A stretch of 64,000 bases of DNA. Origin: Bacillota bacterium (lineage in GTDB: Bacteria; Bacillota; Clostridia; Lachnospirales; Lachnospiraceae). Location of the stretch: positions 620,001 through 684,000 of the forward strand of contig JAEWSH010000051.1 of NCBI GenBank assembly GCA_023398375.1, given 5' to 3'. A program made the translations under genes and the position numbers. The number at the start of each line of letters is the position of its first letter. Positions within the stretch are counted from its first letter, which is position 1. A model generated the notes under the pieces. It was not told the DNA's origin. It did no database searches and worked only from the letters and a program-made list of their open reading frames with translations. This document shows, one piece after another, positions 35,473 to 45,030 of the stretch.

Positions 35473-36936
35473 ATGAGTAAAGTGTTAGAAAAAGCCAGAA
35501 AATATGAAATTGAAGTTTCAAAACAGATTCCGGAGGGACAAAAACCGTCCTTCCATGTATGTGCACCGGTTGGCTGGATTAATGACCCTAACGGTTTTTC
35601 ACTATATCAGGGAGAATATCATTTGTTTTATCAATATGATCCCTATCATGTTACTCAGGGGTTAATGCACTGGGGACACAGCAAATCAAAAGATTTTATT
35701 AAATGGGAACAGCTGCCGTGTGCTTTGGCACCGGATTCCAGTTATGATGGGCAAGGTTGTTTTTCTGGCAGTGCAGTGGAATATGACGGAAAACATATCC
35801 TGATGTATACTGGTGTACTGGATAAAGAACAGGAAGACGGTTCCAGATTACTAAGGCAGACACAGTGTATTGCAATAGGAGACGGAGTGAACTATGAAAA
35901 ACTGGATAGTAATCCGGTGATTACTAGTGATTTGCTGCCGGAGGGATGCAGCAGGGAAGATTTCAGGGATCCGAAGATATGGATAGAGGGAGAAGACTTC
36001 TATGCAATAATTGGAAGCAGGAGTGATAATACCGGTGGTCAGATTGTCATGTTTAAATCCAAAGATGCAAAGAACTGGGAATATTTAGGCATTGTAGATG
36101 AAAGTCGAAATGAATATGGAAAGATGTGGGAGTGTCCGGATTTCATTTGCATAGACGGTAAACAGGTATTGCTCATTTCACCCACAGATATGCTGGCGGA
36201 AGGTCTGAAATTTCATAATGGTAATAATACCATATATATCCTTGGGGATTATGACTTGGAAAATCATAAACTAATCCGGGAACGTGTAACAGCCATAGAT
36301 TATGGACTAGATTTTTATGCACCGCAGACACTGGAAACCGCAGACGGCAGAAGGATTATGACTGCTTGGATGCAGAGCTGGGATAACCATATCACACCGC
36401 GGCACTTTAAATGGTCCGGTCTCATGACGGTTCCAAGGGAACTGCGTGTAAAAAACGGAATATTGTATCAAAATCCGGTAAGAGAAATAGAAAATTATTA
36501 CCAGGACAAAGTAGAGTATGAGGCAGTAACCGTAAATGGGGAAAAAGAATTTATCGGTATTCAGGGCAGACAATTTGACATGACTGTGGAAGTGGAGACT
36601 GGTGATTACGAAGATTTTACTGTCCATCTTGCTGCAGATGATAAATGTTATTCGGTTCTGCATTATAATGCGAAAGAAAATACGGTGACATTTGACCGTA
36701 CTTGTTCCGGCCTGAGTAAGGATATCATACATAAACGTTCCATGTATGTAAAAGAGCAGGGCGGTAAAATAAAACTCCGTATATTAATGGACAAATATTC
36801 TGTGGAAGTTTTCGTAAATGACGGAGAACAGGCAATGACTTCTCTGATTTATACTTCCATGGAAGCGGAGCAGATCCGATTCCTTAGTAAAGGTGAAGTT
36901 AAATGTAACATCGTCAAATATGATGTTGTAATATAA
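35473..36936 (+). CDS. GH32 beta-fructofuranosidase (canonical)
   Basis: The product has 487 residues. All three GH32 catalytic motifs are present: nucleophile Asp38 in GWINDPNG, stabiliser Asp166 in FRDPKIW, and acid/base Glu220 in WECPDF. A C-terminal beta-sandwich follows (KLRILMDKYSVEVFVNDGE). There is no signal peptide, so it is an intracellular sucrase, inulobiase or levanbiase. In this operon it would release fructose (and glucose from sucrose-type ends) from the opened oligosaccharides. It is the only enzyme of the island with the normal NDPNG motif. An inverted repeat follows. Confidence 0.93.
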   Translation: MSKVLEKARKYEIEVSKQIPEGQKPSFHVCAPVGWINDPNGFSLYQGEYHLFYQYDPYHVTQGLMHWGHSKSKDFIKWEQLPCALAPDSSYDGQGCFSGSAVEYDGKHILMYTGVLDKEQEDGSRLLRQTQCIAIGDGVNYEKLDSNPVITSDLLPEGCSREDFRDPKIWIEGEDFYAIIGSRSDNTGGQIVMFKSKDAKNWEYLGIVDESRNEYGKMWECPDFICIDGKQVLLISPTDMLAEGLKFHNGNNTIYILGDYDLENHKLIRERVTAIDYGLDFYAPQTLETADGRRIMTAWMQSWDNHITPRHFKWSGLMTVPRELRVKNGILYQNPVREIENYYQDKVEYEAVTVNGEKEFIGIQGRQFDMTVEVETGDYEDFTVHLAADDKCYSVLHYNAKENTVTFDRTCSGLSKDIIHKRSMYVKEQGGKIKLRILMDKYSVEVFVNDGEQAMTSLIYTSMEAEQIRFLSKGEVKCNIVKYDVVI

Positions 36937-36947
36937 TAGATGAGGGC

Positions 36948-37004
36948 TGCCGCACCAGGAAATAAGACCGGAACAATAGACCGTTTACTTTTCCTGATGC
37001 GGCA
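36948..37004 (+). terminator. Long inverted repeat after the GH32 gene
   Basis: TGCCGCA and CAGGAAA (36948-36962) pair with TTTCCTG and TGCGGCA (36990-37004), with one mismatch and a 27-nt loop. There is no T-run, so it may act as an attenuator or mRNA 3'-end stabiliser between GH32 and the MATE gene. Confidence 0.6.
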
Positions 37005-37036
37005 TTGTTATTTATGATAAAGACAGGTGGCGGATA

Positions 37037-38389
37037 ATGACAAAAAATATGACACAGGGAAATCCAATGAGAGTAATTTTTACTTTTTCATTACCTATGC
37101 TGTTAGGAGGGATTTTTCAGCAGATATATAATATAACCGATGCACTAGTCTTAGGTAATTTTGTAGGATCACGGGCATTGGCAGCGGTGGGGGCTACCGC
37201 CTCGGCTACCTTTTTTTTACTGGCGGTGGCATCGGGATTAACAAATGCTTTTTCAATAGTCATTGCCCAGTACTTTGGTGCAGGAGATGAGAAAAAAGTA
37301 CGCCGTACGGCAGCAGGTACGATCTATATTATGGCTGCGGTAGGAATTGTTTTATCCCTGGCAGGTATATTTGGCGCAAGGCCTTTGTTGGAACTTTTGC
37401 AAGTTCCTGAGGATATCAGGGATCAATCTGTTGTATATATCCGTATATGTGTTGGAGGTTCGGCGGGACAGATTGTGTACAATGGTGCTGCATCTATTCT
37501 GAGGGCAGTAGGGGACAGCCGGACACCTCTTTATTTTCTTATTTTTTCTACGGTACTCAATGTGGGAATGGATGTCCTGTTTGTCGCAATACTGCATATG
37601 GGAGTGGCAGGGGCGGCAACGGCAACCATTCTATCACAGATTACGGCAGCCGTTCTGTGTGTGGTTTATATTTACAGAAGATTTACAATTTTCAGACTGC
37701 ATAAGGGAGATTTCCGGCCGGAGTTAAAAATAATAGGAATCATTATAAAAATCGGCCTTTCCATGAGTATACAGAGTATTCTTCTATCCATTGGGGAGAT
37801 GACGGTCAGTGCGGTGGTAAACGGATTTGGTACAGATGTGGTAGCCGCATATACCACCGGCATCCGGGTGCACCAAATAGTAGCATTGGTGTTTTTGAAT
37901 CTGTCTCAGGCCTTTGCAGTATATGCCGGACAGAATCTGGGTGCGGGGAAACTTAACCGTATAGAGGAGGGTTTTAAAAAAGTGGCACTGCTGATTTTGG
38001 GTTTAAGCGTTGTGGCCGGGATATTTATTTTCTGTTTTGGTGAACAGTTTGTGCGGGTATTTATCTCTTCTTCCGATACCCATGTGGACAATGTAGTAAA
38101 AGTAGCAGGCGGTATGCTGAGGATTATTTCCTTTTTTTATCCTTTCCAGGGATTGATCTGGCTTTATAACAATACGATGCGGGGGATGGGAGAGGTCATG
38201 ATACCACTGATATCCGGTATCATTGAACTGGCTGTTAAAGTAGGACTTTCTATTATACTGGCAGGATTATTTGGCTATGTCGGTATCTGGTATGCCGGAC
38301 CGATTGGATGGGTGCTGGGAATGCTGCCTGCTTTTATTTGGCTGCACAGCGGAAAGTGGAAAAATCATGCGGATAAAATTGTCGGCTAA
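37037..38389 (+). CDS. MATE family efflux transporter
   Basis: The product has 450 residues with twelve hydrophobic segments in two related halves. The MATE N-terminal pattern is seen (TQGNPMRVIFTFSLPMLLGG, then QQIYNITDALVLGNFVG). Such proteins export cationic drugs or metabolites by Na+ or H+ antiport. Its place between GH32 and fructokinase is unusual for a fructan locus; it may export a by-product or may simply have been carried along. The start is ATG at 37037 with AGGTGG upstream. Confidence 0.9.
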   Translation: MTKNMTQGNPMRVIFTFSLPMLLGGIFQQIYNITDALVLGNFVGSRALAAVGATASATFFLLAVASGLTNAFSIVIAQYFGAGDEKKVRRTAAGTIYIMAAVGIVLSLAGIFGARPLLELLQVPEDIRDQSVVYIRICVGGSAGQIVYNGAASILRAVGDSRTPLYFLIFSTVLNVGMDVLFVAILHMGVAGAATATILSQITAAVLCVVYIYRRFTIFRLHKGDFRPELKIIGIIIKIGLSMSIQSILLSIGEMTVSAVVNGFGTDVVAAYTTGIRVHQIVALVFLNLSQAFAVYAGQNLGAGKLNRIEEGFKKVALLILGLSVVAGIFIFCFGEQFVRVFISSSDTHVDNVVKVAGGMLRIISFFYPFQGLIWLYNNTMRGMGEVMIPLISGIIELAVKVGLSIILAGLFGYVGIWYAGPIGWVLGMLPAFIWLHSGKWKNHADKIVG

Positions 38390-38455
38390 AGAAGAGAGTT
38401 CTCAGTTAATTATACTTTTAAGTCAGATGCTGCAATAAGGATTATATAGCAGAAA

Positions 38456-38478
38456 CAAGGAAATGATATTTTTCCTTG
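38456..38478 (+). terminator. Hairpin in the MATE-fructokinase gap
   Basis: CAAGGAAA (38456-38463) pairs perfectly with TTTCCTTG (38471-38478) around a 7-nt loop. It lies 67 nt after the MATE stop. Nothing else is supported in the 154-nt gap apart from the ribosome binding site of the fructokinase gene. Confidence 0.5.
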
Positions 38479-38543
38479 ACCGGTAGATAAAGGAAACTTG
38501 GCCAGGTAGATATTCTTATAATATAGGAAAAGGAGACACGAAC

Positions 38544-39509
38544 ATGAAAAAATTTGATGCAGTAGCACTCGGGGAGTTATTAATTGATTTTACAGATAAT
38601 GGGAAGAGTATCCAGGGGAATACTATATTTGAAGCAAATCCGGGTGGAGCGCCTTGCAATGTACTGGCTATGTTGAATAAATTCGGCCGTAAGACAGCAT
38701 TTATCGGCAAAGTCGGAAAGGATATATTCGGAGTTAAATTAAAAGCTGAATTGGAGGAAATAGGAATCGACACCTCCAACTTGGTTATAGATAGGGAAGT
38801 CCGCACCACACTGGCATTCGTGCAGACTTTTGATGACGGGGACCGGGATTTCTCTTTTTACCGTAATCCGGGTGCGGATATGATGTTAACAGCGGAAGAA
38901 ATACAGGATACTCTGGTAACAGAAGCAAAGATTTTTCATTTCGGAACCCTTTCCATGACCCATGATGGGGTACGGGATGCAACCAAAAAAGCCGTTACCC
39001 TGGCAAAAAATAGCGGAGCGGTAATTTCATTTGACCCGAACCTGCGTGAGCCATTGTGGAAATCTCTGGATGATGCCAGGAAGCAGGTCGATTATGGTTT
39101 ATCCCAATGTGATGTATTAAAAATCTCTGACAATGAGCTTATATGGTTTACAGAAGAAAAGGAGTTTGATGCAGGAATTTCTGCAATTCGTGCTAATTAC
39201 CATATTCCACTTATCTTACTGTCCATGGGACGGGACGGCAGCCGGGCTTATTATAAAAATTTATCCGTGGAGGTACCTTCTTTTCTGCAGGAGAACACCA
39301 TTGAAACAACCGGTGCGGGGGATACTTTTGGAGGAAGCTGCTTAAACTATGTATTGGAATATAGCCTTAATAACCTGGACGAAGAGAAATTAAAAGAGAT
39401 GCTTACCTTTGCAAATGCTGCTGCATCTATTATCACCACCAGGAAAGGTGCATTGCGTGTTATGCCCGAAGCAGACGAGGTAAAAGCATTTATTCAAAAC
39501 AGAAAATAA
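38544..39509 (+). CDS. scrK: PfkB-family fructokinase
   Basis: The product has 321 residues. PfkB signature 1 is visible in the NPGGAPCNVLAMLNKFG region and signature 2 in ETTGAGDTFGGSCL, where Asp in GAGD is the catalytic base. The N-terminus FDAVALGELLIDF is typical of bacterial ScrK fructokinases. It converts fructose released by the GH32/GH172 enzymes to fructose-6-phosphate with ATP, in the cytoplasm. Assignment to fructose rests on family resemblance and neighbourhood. The ATG follows AAAAGGAGAC. Confidence 0.9.
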   Translation: MKKFDAVALGELLIDFTDNGKSIQGNTIFEANPGGAPCNVLAMLNKFGRKTAFIGKVGKDIFGVKLKAELEEIGIDTSNLVIDREVRTTLAFVQTFDDGDRDFSFYRNPGADMMLTAEEIQDTLVTEAKIFHFGTLSMTHDGVRDATKKAVTLAKNSGAVISFDPNLREPLWKSLDDARKQVDYGLSQCDVLKISDNELIWFTEEKEFDAGISAIRANYHIPLILLSMGRDGSRAYYKNLSVEVPSFLQENTIETTGAGDTFGGSCLNYVLEYSLNNLDEEKLKEMLTFANAAASIITTRKGALRVMPEADEVKAFIQNRK

Positions 39510-39547
39510 ATACAAAATAACAAACAGTAATGTTAAATGGAGGAAAT

Positions 39548-41272
39548 ATGGTAAAAAAAAAATTCTTAAAGCAGAATGATTTTTTGAACTATATCTTTAA
39601 ATCAGTATTCCTAATCTTTATAATTTTTATTATAGTAAGTATTTTTTATAATTTATTTATCTATTATAAAGAAGAAGAGCATTATTCAGCCCTTGTTAAG
39701 AAAGGACAGATAGAAAGGCTGAACTATATTTCTAAAACCTTGGAAGAAGAAATCGGTAAAGTAAAGGTTGCGACCTATTTTGCAATGAAAGAGAATGCGG
39801 TTCTGGATTTATATGTAAAATTTAATTATGTGAATAGCCATCAGAAGAATAAATTATTAGAGGCTGTTGAGAAAAGATGTATGGAAATCAGCAATACAAA
39901 CCCATATGTAAAAGATTGCTATTTTTATTTAAATAAATATAAAATTAAAATTTCAATTGATAATTATAGTAATATGAATCAAAATGAAATTCTTAAAATA
40001 ATTGACTTGGCGAAACAAAGTAAAACATTGGTGAAAGCAGATAATAAAATTTTTATTGTTGATACCTTAAATATAGACTATTTAGGAGATAAATGGAGTT
40101 TGGATAATATTGCCGGAGTATTTGTAGCGGAGTTAGATATTAATAAATTAAAAAAAGAACTTAAATATGCAAAATTAACCGATAAGGATATGCTTTTTCT
40201 TACAGATAAGGATCAGGAGGAAATTTATATCAGTACAAAGACAGTAGATGAATCTGTTTTAAAACAAATTAATAATAAAAATATTTACTACAATCATGAA
40301 AAATATAAACTTCTTCACTCAAATATCGAAAACTCCCACTATCAATTAATTTATTTGGAAAAACAGGATATGATTTCAATGATATATCAACGGGCGGTTT
40401 TAAATATTTTAGGGTTTTCTTTGATTGTATTATTGACGATTACAGTCTGCATTGTTTTATTTTACAGATATGTTGTGAAGCCTTTGAAAATCCTCTTAGT
40501 GGATGCATTTGGACAAGTAAAGGAATCAAATTTCAGCTATAGAATAACGATCCCCGGGAATGAAGTTTTTGACGATATTTATCAGAACTTTAATAATATG
40601 GTGGAGCGGATTGAATTTTTGATTTCAAAAGAATTAAAACAGGAAATTCTGGTGAATCAGGCAAATTTAAAACATTTGCAGGCACAGATCAACCCCCATT
40701 TTATGTATAATAGTTATTTTGTGTTATACAGACTTATTAAAATAAATGACAGAGAAAACAGCTTGCGTATTTGTGAAAATCTGGGCAGGTTTTTTCAGTA
40801 TATTACAAGAGATTCAAAAGATGAAAAGAATTTATCCGATGAAATAAATCTGGCGCAGTCTTATACCATTATTCAGGGGTATCGTTTTAAAAACCAGATA
40901 ATAATCGACTTTGAGGAACTTCCGGAACGTTATAATTATATTATTGTACCAAGATTAATTATTCAGCCTGTCATAGAAAATGTTTTTAAATATGTCGTCG
41001 ATGAAATTTCAAATGAAGAAGTTATTTTAAAGGTACATTATTTTGAGGATGTGGATGACTTAATTATCTGCATTGAAAATTCCGGACATATAACAAAGGA
41101 AGAATTGGAAAAAATTCAGCAAAGACTCCTTTCACCTGAAGAAAATGAAGATATTACGGCATTAATTAATATTAACTACCGGTTAAATATTTATTATAAG
41201 CAGGAAAAATCAGTGGAAGTATTTCAATCCTCTTTAGGAGGGTTAGAGGTTCATATTAAAGTGAGGATGTAG
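39548..41272 (+). CDS. YesM-type sensor histidine kinase
   Basis: The product has 574 residues from the ATG at 39548, which follows GGAGG; an ATG at 39530 lies before that site. One membrane helix lies at about 15-40, then a large extracellular sensor domain, and a second helix near 285-310. A HAMP linker follows, then the His_kinase box (LQAQINPHFMYNS, phospho-acceptor His) and a HATPase domain (IIQPVIENVFKYVVDE). YesM-type kinases usually sense extracellular sugars and control neighbouring Lpl-type importers. It lies 4 nt before its response regulator. The gene is markedly AT-rich. Confidence 0.93.
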   Translation: MVKKKFLKQNDFLNYIFKSVFLIFIIFIIVSIFYNLFIYYKEEEHYSALVKKGQIERLNYISKTLEEEIGKVKVATYFAMKENAVLDLYVKFNYVNSHQKNKLLEAVEKRCMEISNTNPYVKDCYFYLNKYKIKISIDNYSNMNQNEILKIIDLAKQSKTLVKADNKIFIVDTLNIDYLGDKWSLDNIAGVFVAELDINKLKKELKYAKLTDKDMLFLTDKDQEEIYISTKTVDESVLKQINNKNIYYNHEKYKLLHSNIENSHYQLIYLEKQDMISMIYQRAVLNILGFSLIVLLTITVCIVLFYRYVVKPLKILLVDAFGQVKESNFSYRITIPGNEVFDDIYQNFNNMVERIEFLISKELKQEILVNQANLKHLQAQINPHFMYNSYFVLYRLIKINDRENSLRICENLGRFFQYITRDSKDEKNLSDEINLAQSYTIIQGYRFKNQIIIDFEELPERYNYIIVPRLIIQPVIENVFKYVVDEISNEEVILKVHYFEDVDDLIICIENSGHITKEELEKIQQRLLSPEENEDITALININYRLNIYYKQEKSVEVFQSSLGGLEVHIKVRM

Positions 41273-41276
41273 AAAT

Positions 41277-42911
41277 ATGACAGAGAAAAGAAAATATACT
41301 TTATTAATTGTAGATGATGAACCAATAATTTCAGATGGATTAAAAATCCTTTTTGAAGAGGAATTTCCGGGGGTATTTCAAATTTATAATTGCTATTATC
41401 CATTAAAAGCGATCGAGATTTTTAAATTTTTCAAACCGGATATTGTGGTAAGCGATATTAAAATGCCTAAAATGACAGGGATTGAAATGGTTGATAAAAT
41501 GAGAAAAATAAAAGATGAGATACATGTATTATATCTCTCCGGTTATGATGAATTCGACTTTGTATATTCTGCAATTAAGCAGGAGGCAGATGATTATATC
41601 CTGAAAACAGAAGGGGATGCAATGATTGTTGAGGCAATGAAGAAAATGCTTTTAATGATAGAAAAAAATAATTCATTTATAGAAGAATACCAATCCGTCC
41701 AAAACAAGATTCTTTATATGGAACCGGCCTATAAGCAGCAAGCGATAGGTTATATTTTAGATGGCATAATAGGCACAGAAGAAGAATTTGATCTTATTAT
41801 GGCTGATTTAGAAAAACCCATAGCAAAACAAGCCGGATTTTTAATAATTATTGGAAGCTGTAAAGAAATAAATCCCAGGAAAGTACAGGAGAATATCCTG
41901 GAAACGGTACGGCAATTATTGATGAAAGCATATACGGGTAAGATTGATTTGATTCATAATACGATATACCGGAATAATTTTGTATGGATGATTGAGACAG
42001 AGGAGGCGGAATTACCGAAATTACTGCTGATATCCGTTGTTGATATACAAGAGAAGATTCAAAAAAATCTTGGAATTTTAATCTGTTTTGGTATCGCAGC
42101 GGAGGTAGTTAAATGGTATGAATTATCCGGAAAATATATGGAACTGTGGGAACAGATTCAAAGAAGTGTTATTAATGAGGAAAATAATATTATATTGGAA
42201 AACACAAGAAAGAATCAGGATTTTAACGGAGAAGACAGTACATTAACGGAAATGTTCGGTACGATTACAGAAAGATTCAAACTATTAAAAGAACAATTAG
42301 ATACGGATAATTTTACGGCATTTCGTTATTTGCTGAAAGAACTATTAAGAATTCTATCTGAGGCTAAGAGACATTCTATGTATGCTTTGGAAATATTTTA
42401 TTATATTTCCAATATTCTGATTTCTTACATTAACAAAACTAATATCCGAATCGAATTAACTTCCAGAATACAGTTAATTGCTTTATTTGACCCGGGAGTA
42501 TTTCATTCCTGGAAACAGGCAGCTGATTATATCTTTGAATTAACGGATGCCATAGAAGAAATCAGAAATACAACAAACAGGAATGATATGGCGAATATAG
42601 CCGAAAAAACAAAATCCTATATCATTACACATATAGCGGATGATTTATGCCTGACCAAAATTGGATCGGTAATGGGATTTAACCCTGTTTATCTGGCAAG
42701 AATATTTAAACAGTTTGAAAAAGAAGGAATCAGAAATTATATTGAAAATTGCAGAATGGAGCTTGCATACCAATTAATTATGAATTCTAGGCTGAAAATA
42801 TTTGAGATAGCAGAAAAATGCGGGTATCAGAACACTGCATATTTTATTAAGATTTATAAAAATCATTATAATATGACACCCCAGGAATGCAGGGAAAGAA
42901 TGAATTTGTAA
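41277..42911 (+). CDS. YesN-type response regulator with AraC DNA-binding domain
   Basis: The product has 544 residues. The receiver domain has Asp-Asp at 13-14 and phospho-acceptor Asp60 in VVSDIKMPKMTG. The conserved Lys near residue 109 is followed by Thr (YILKTEG) instead of the usual Pro. A ~280-residue linker domain follows, then a C-terminal AraC double HTH (FNPVYLARIFKQFEKEGIR and IAEKCGYQNTAYFIKIYK). It should activate the adjacent importer genes on signal from the kinase. A hairpin terminator and the importer operon follow. Confidence 0.92.
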   Translation: MTEKRKYTLLIVDDEPIISDGLKILFEEEFPGVFQIYNCYYPLKAIEIFKFFKPDIVVSDIKMPKMTGIEMVDKMRKIKDEIHVLYLSGYDEFDFVYSAIKQEADDYILKTEGDAMIVEAMKKMLLMIEKNNSFIEEYQSVQNKILYMEPAYKQQAIGYILDGIIGTEEEFDLIMADLEKPIAKQAGFLIIIGSCKEINPRKVQENILETVRQLLMKAYTGKIDLIHNTIYRNNFVWMIETEEAELPKLLLISVVDIQEKIQKNLGILICFGIAAEVVKWYELSGKYMELWEQIQRSVINEENNIILENTRKNQDFNGEDSTLTEMFGTITERFKLLKEQLDTDNFTAFRYLLKELLRILSEAKRHSMYALEIFYYISNILISYINKTNIRIELTSRIQLIALFDPGVFHSWKQAADYIFELTDAIEEIRNTTNRNDMANIAEKTKSYIITHIADDLCLTKIGSVMGFNPVYLARIFKQFEKEGIRNYIENCRMELAYQLIMNSRLKIFEIAEKCGYQNTAYFIKIYKNHYNMTPQECRERMNL

Positions 42912-42920
42912 TAAAAAAGC

Positions 42921-42957
42921 CTTGTTTACAGGTAATGTAAACAAGTGCTATTTTTTT
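42921..42957 (+). terminator. Terminator/operator-like palindrome after the response regulator
   Basis: CTTGTTTAC (42921-42929) pairs perfectly with GTAAACAAG (42937-42945) around a 7-nt loop, and a run of eight T follows at about 42950-42957. Its arms also carry the GTTTAC element seen at the LacI operators, so it may double as a binding site. Confidence 0.75.
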
Positions 42958-43040
42958 TGCTATAAAAGTATGAAAAGTTTTATATAACTCCTTTGTGCCA
43001 ACTGGTATATTAAATACTATAAAAGAGGAGGCGTTAGCAA

Positions 43041-43958
43041 GTGAATAAAAGGAAACGGAAAACAAAAAACTGGTTTTTGAGAGAATTACCATTTCATATT
43101 ATGCTTTTACCAGCAGTTATCATAACATTTATTTTTAAATATATACCTTTTGCCGGAATTACCATGGCATTTGAAAAGTATTCTCCTTTAAAGGGTATGT
43201 TTAACCAAAAATGGGTAGGCTTTGATAATTATAAATATTTATTTTCATTACCCGGGTTTTCAAGTGTTATCTGGAATACGGTTTATATAGCATTATTAAA
43301 GATGATAGGTAATTTGATTCTTCCCGTATTGATTGCGCTGCTGTTAAATGAAGTCAGATCGAAAGCATATAAGAAAACAGTACAGACGGTGCTTTACCTC
43401 CCCCATTTTATTTCCTGGGCGGCACTGGCAGGTATCTTTATTGATATCCTTTCGCCATCTGGCGGTATTGTTAATCAAATGCTGCAATTATTTGGTATGA
43501 AACCGGTATTCTTCCTCGGGAATTCATCAGTCTTTCCTTATACAATGGTTGTCAGCGATATCTGGAAAGAACTTGGATGGGGGACGATTGTATATTTAGC
43601 TGCGATTACTGGAATTGATCCTACCTATTATGAGGCAGCAAAAATTGATGGTGCCGGACGTTTAAAACAAACATTATATGTAACGATTCCCAGTATATTA
43701 CCCATGATACTTTTAATGATGGTCCTGAGTGTGGGGAATGTATTACAGGCCGGTTTTGAGCAGGTTTATAATTTATACAGCCCGCAGGTATACAGTACCG
43801 GGGATATTATTGATACTTTTGTTTACCGGATAGGTGTTATCGAGACCAGATTCGATCTGGCAACAGCGGTTGGCCTTTTTAAATCGGTTATATCTTTTAT
43901 TCTTATAACGGTTGGTTATAAGCTTGCTGATAAAATGGCAGGATACAAGGTATTCTAG
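43041..43958 (+). CDS. LplB-type sugar ABC transporter permease
   Basis: The product has 305 residues from a GTG with GAGGAGG upstream. It has six membrane helices, an N-terminal FHIMLLPAVIITFIFKYIP segment usual for LplB/YtcP partners, and the EAA loop EAAKIDGAGRLKQTLYVTIP. It forms the channel with the following permease. Regulation by the upstream YesM/YesN pair is expected from the family. Confidence 0.9.
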   Translation: MNKRKRKTKNWFLRELPFHIMLLPAVIITFIFKYIPFAGITMAFEKYSPLKGMFNQKWVGFDNYKYLFSLPGFSSVIWNTVYIALLKMIGNLILPVLIALLLNEVRSKAYKKTVQTVLYLPHFISWAALAGIFIDILSPSGGIVNQMLQLFGMKPVFFLGNSSVFPYTMVVSDIWKELGWGTIVYLAAITGIDPTYYEAAKIDGAGRLKQTLYVTIPSILPMILLMMVLSVGNVLQAGFEQVYNLYSPQVYSTGDIIDTFVYRIGVIETRFDLATAVGLFKSVISFILITVGYKLADKMAGYKVF

Positions 43959-44081
43959 GAAGTGCCTTAAAGTATACCCTTGAGGCGCATAAAACTATAT
44001 TTCAAATTAATTGTATGGTATATTCGGGAAACTTATGTAGTATGGAATTGCCTAGTGAAAATGAAAGGATACATACACAGC

Positions 44082-44978
44082 ATGAAAATTAAAGAATCTT
44101 CTTCAAAAAAAGTATTTAATGTAATAAACTACGTTTTTTTAGGCTTACTGGGTCTAACCTGTATTTTGCCGTTGGTCAATCTGTTTTCCATTTCTTTTAG
44201 TGCAAGGGCATTAGTGGATGCGAATGCAGTGACATTCTGGCCGAAAGGTTTCAATACGGCTGCTTATGAGTATATCTTATCAAATAAGCAATATTATATA
44301 TCCTTTGGAATCACATTATGCAGGGTAATTTTAGGTTGGGGTGTAAATTTGGCACTTATTATTTTAGTGGCTTACCCGTTATCTAAGGATGATAAGAGAA
44401 CTTTCCGGTGCAAAAAAATTTATACCTGGTTTTTCCTCATAACAATGTGCTTTAACGGAGGTTTAATACCAACATTCTTAGTTGTTAGTAAAATGCATTT
44501 AGTTAACTCATTTTGGGCGCTGATTTTACCGGAAGCTTTACCTATGTTCTGCGTACTTATCATGTTGAATTTTTTCAGAGGGATTCCAAAAGCAATTGAA
44601 GAAGCAGCACTGGTTGATGGAGCAAATTGGTTTATTACAATGTTTAAAGTATATCTGCCATTATCTAAGCCGTCATTGGCTACCGTATCATTGTTTGTAA
44701 TTGTTAACCACTGGAATTCCTGGTTCGATGGTATGATTTATATGAATTTACCGGAAAAATATCCGTTAATGACATATCTGCAATCTATGGTACTGAAATT
44801 TGATATTTCCAAAATAACTTCAGAAATGTTAATGAGAAATCCAAGTCTCATGGAGGTAACAGGCAGAGGTATTAAAGGAGCGATGATATTATTATGCACA
44901 GTCCCTATCTTACTGGTTTACCCATTCCTGCAGAAGTATTTCGTAGCAGGAGTAGTAATGGGCAGTGTGAAAGAGTAA
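44082..44978 (+). CDS. LplC/YtcP-type sugar ABC transporter permease
   Basis: The product has 298 residues from the ATG at 44082, which fits the usual family length and has AAAGGA upstream. The longer TTG start at 43980 would add 34 atypical residues. Six helices are predicted, with the EAA loop EAALVDGANWFITMFKVYLP and the C-terminal tail VVMGSVKE. It pairs with the LplB-type permease. The importer's ligand is unknown, but its binding protein and the GH32-like enzyme downstream point to a fructose-containing sugar. Confidence 0.88.
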   Translation: MKIKESSSKKVFNVINYVFLGLLGLTCILPLVNLFSISFSARALVDANAVTFWPKGFNTAAYEYILSNKQYYISFGITLCRVILGWGVNLALIILVAYPLSKDDKRTFRCKKIYTWFFLITMCFNGGLIPTFLVVSKMHLVNSFWALILPEALPMFCVLIMLNFFRGIPKAIEEAALVDGANWFITMFKVYLPLSKPSLATVSLFVIVNHWNSWFDGMIYMNLPEKYPLMTYLQSMVLKFDISKITSEMLMRNPSLMEVTGRGIKGAMILLCTVPILLVYPFLQKYFVAGVVMGSVKE

Positions 44979-45030
44979 GAAATTAAGCGAATGCTTAATT
45001 ATAAATCAAGAATCAAAGGAGGATTTTTTT

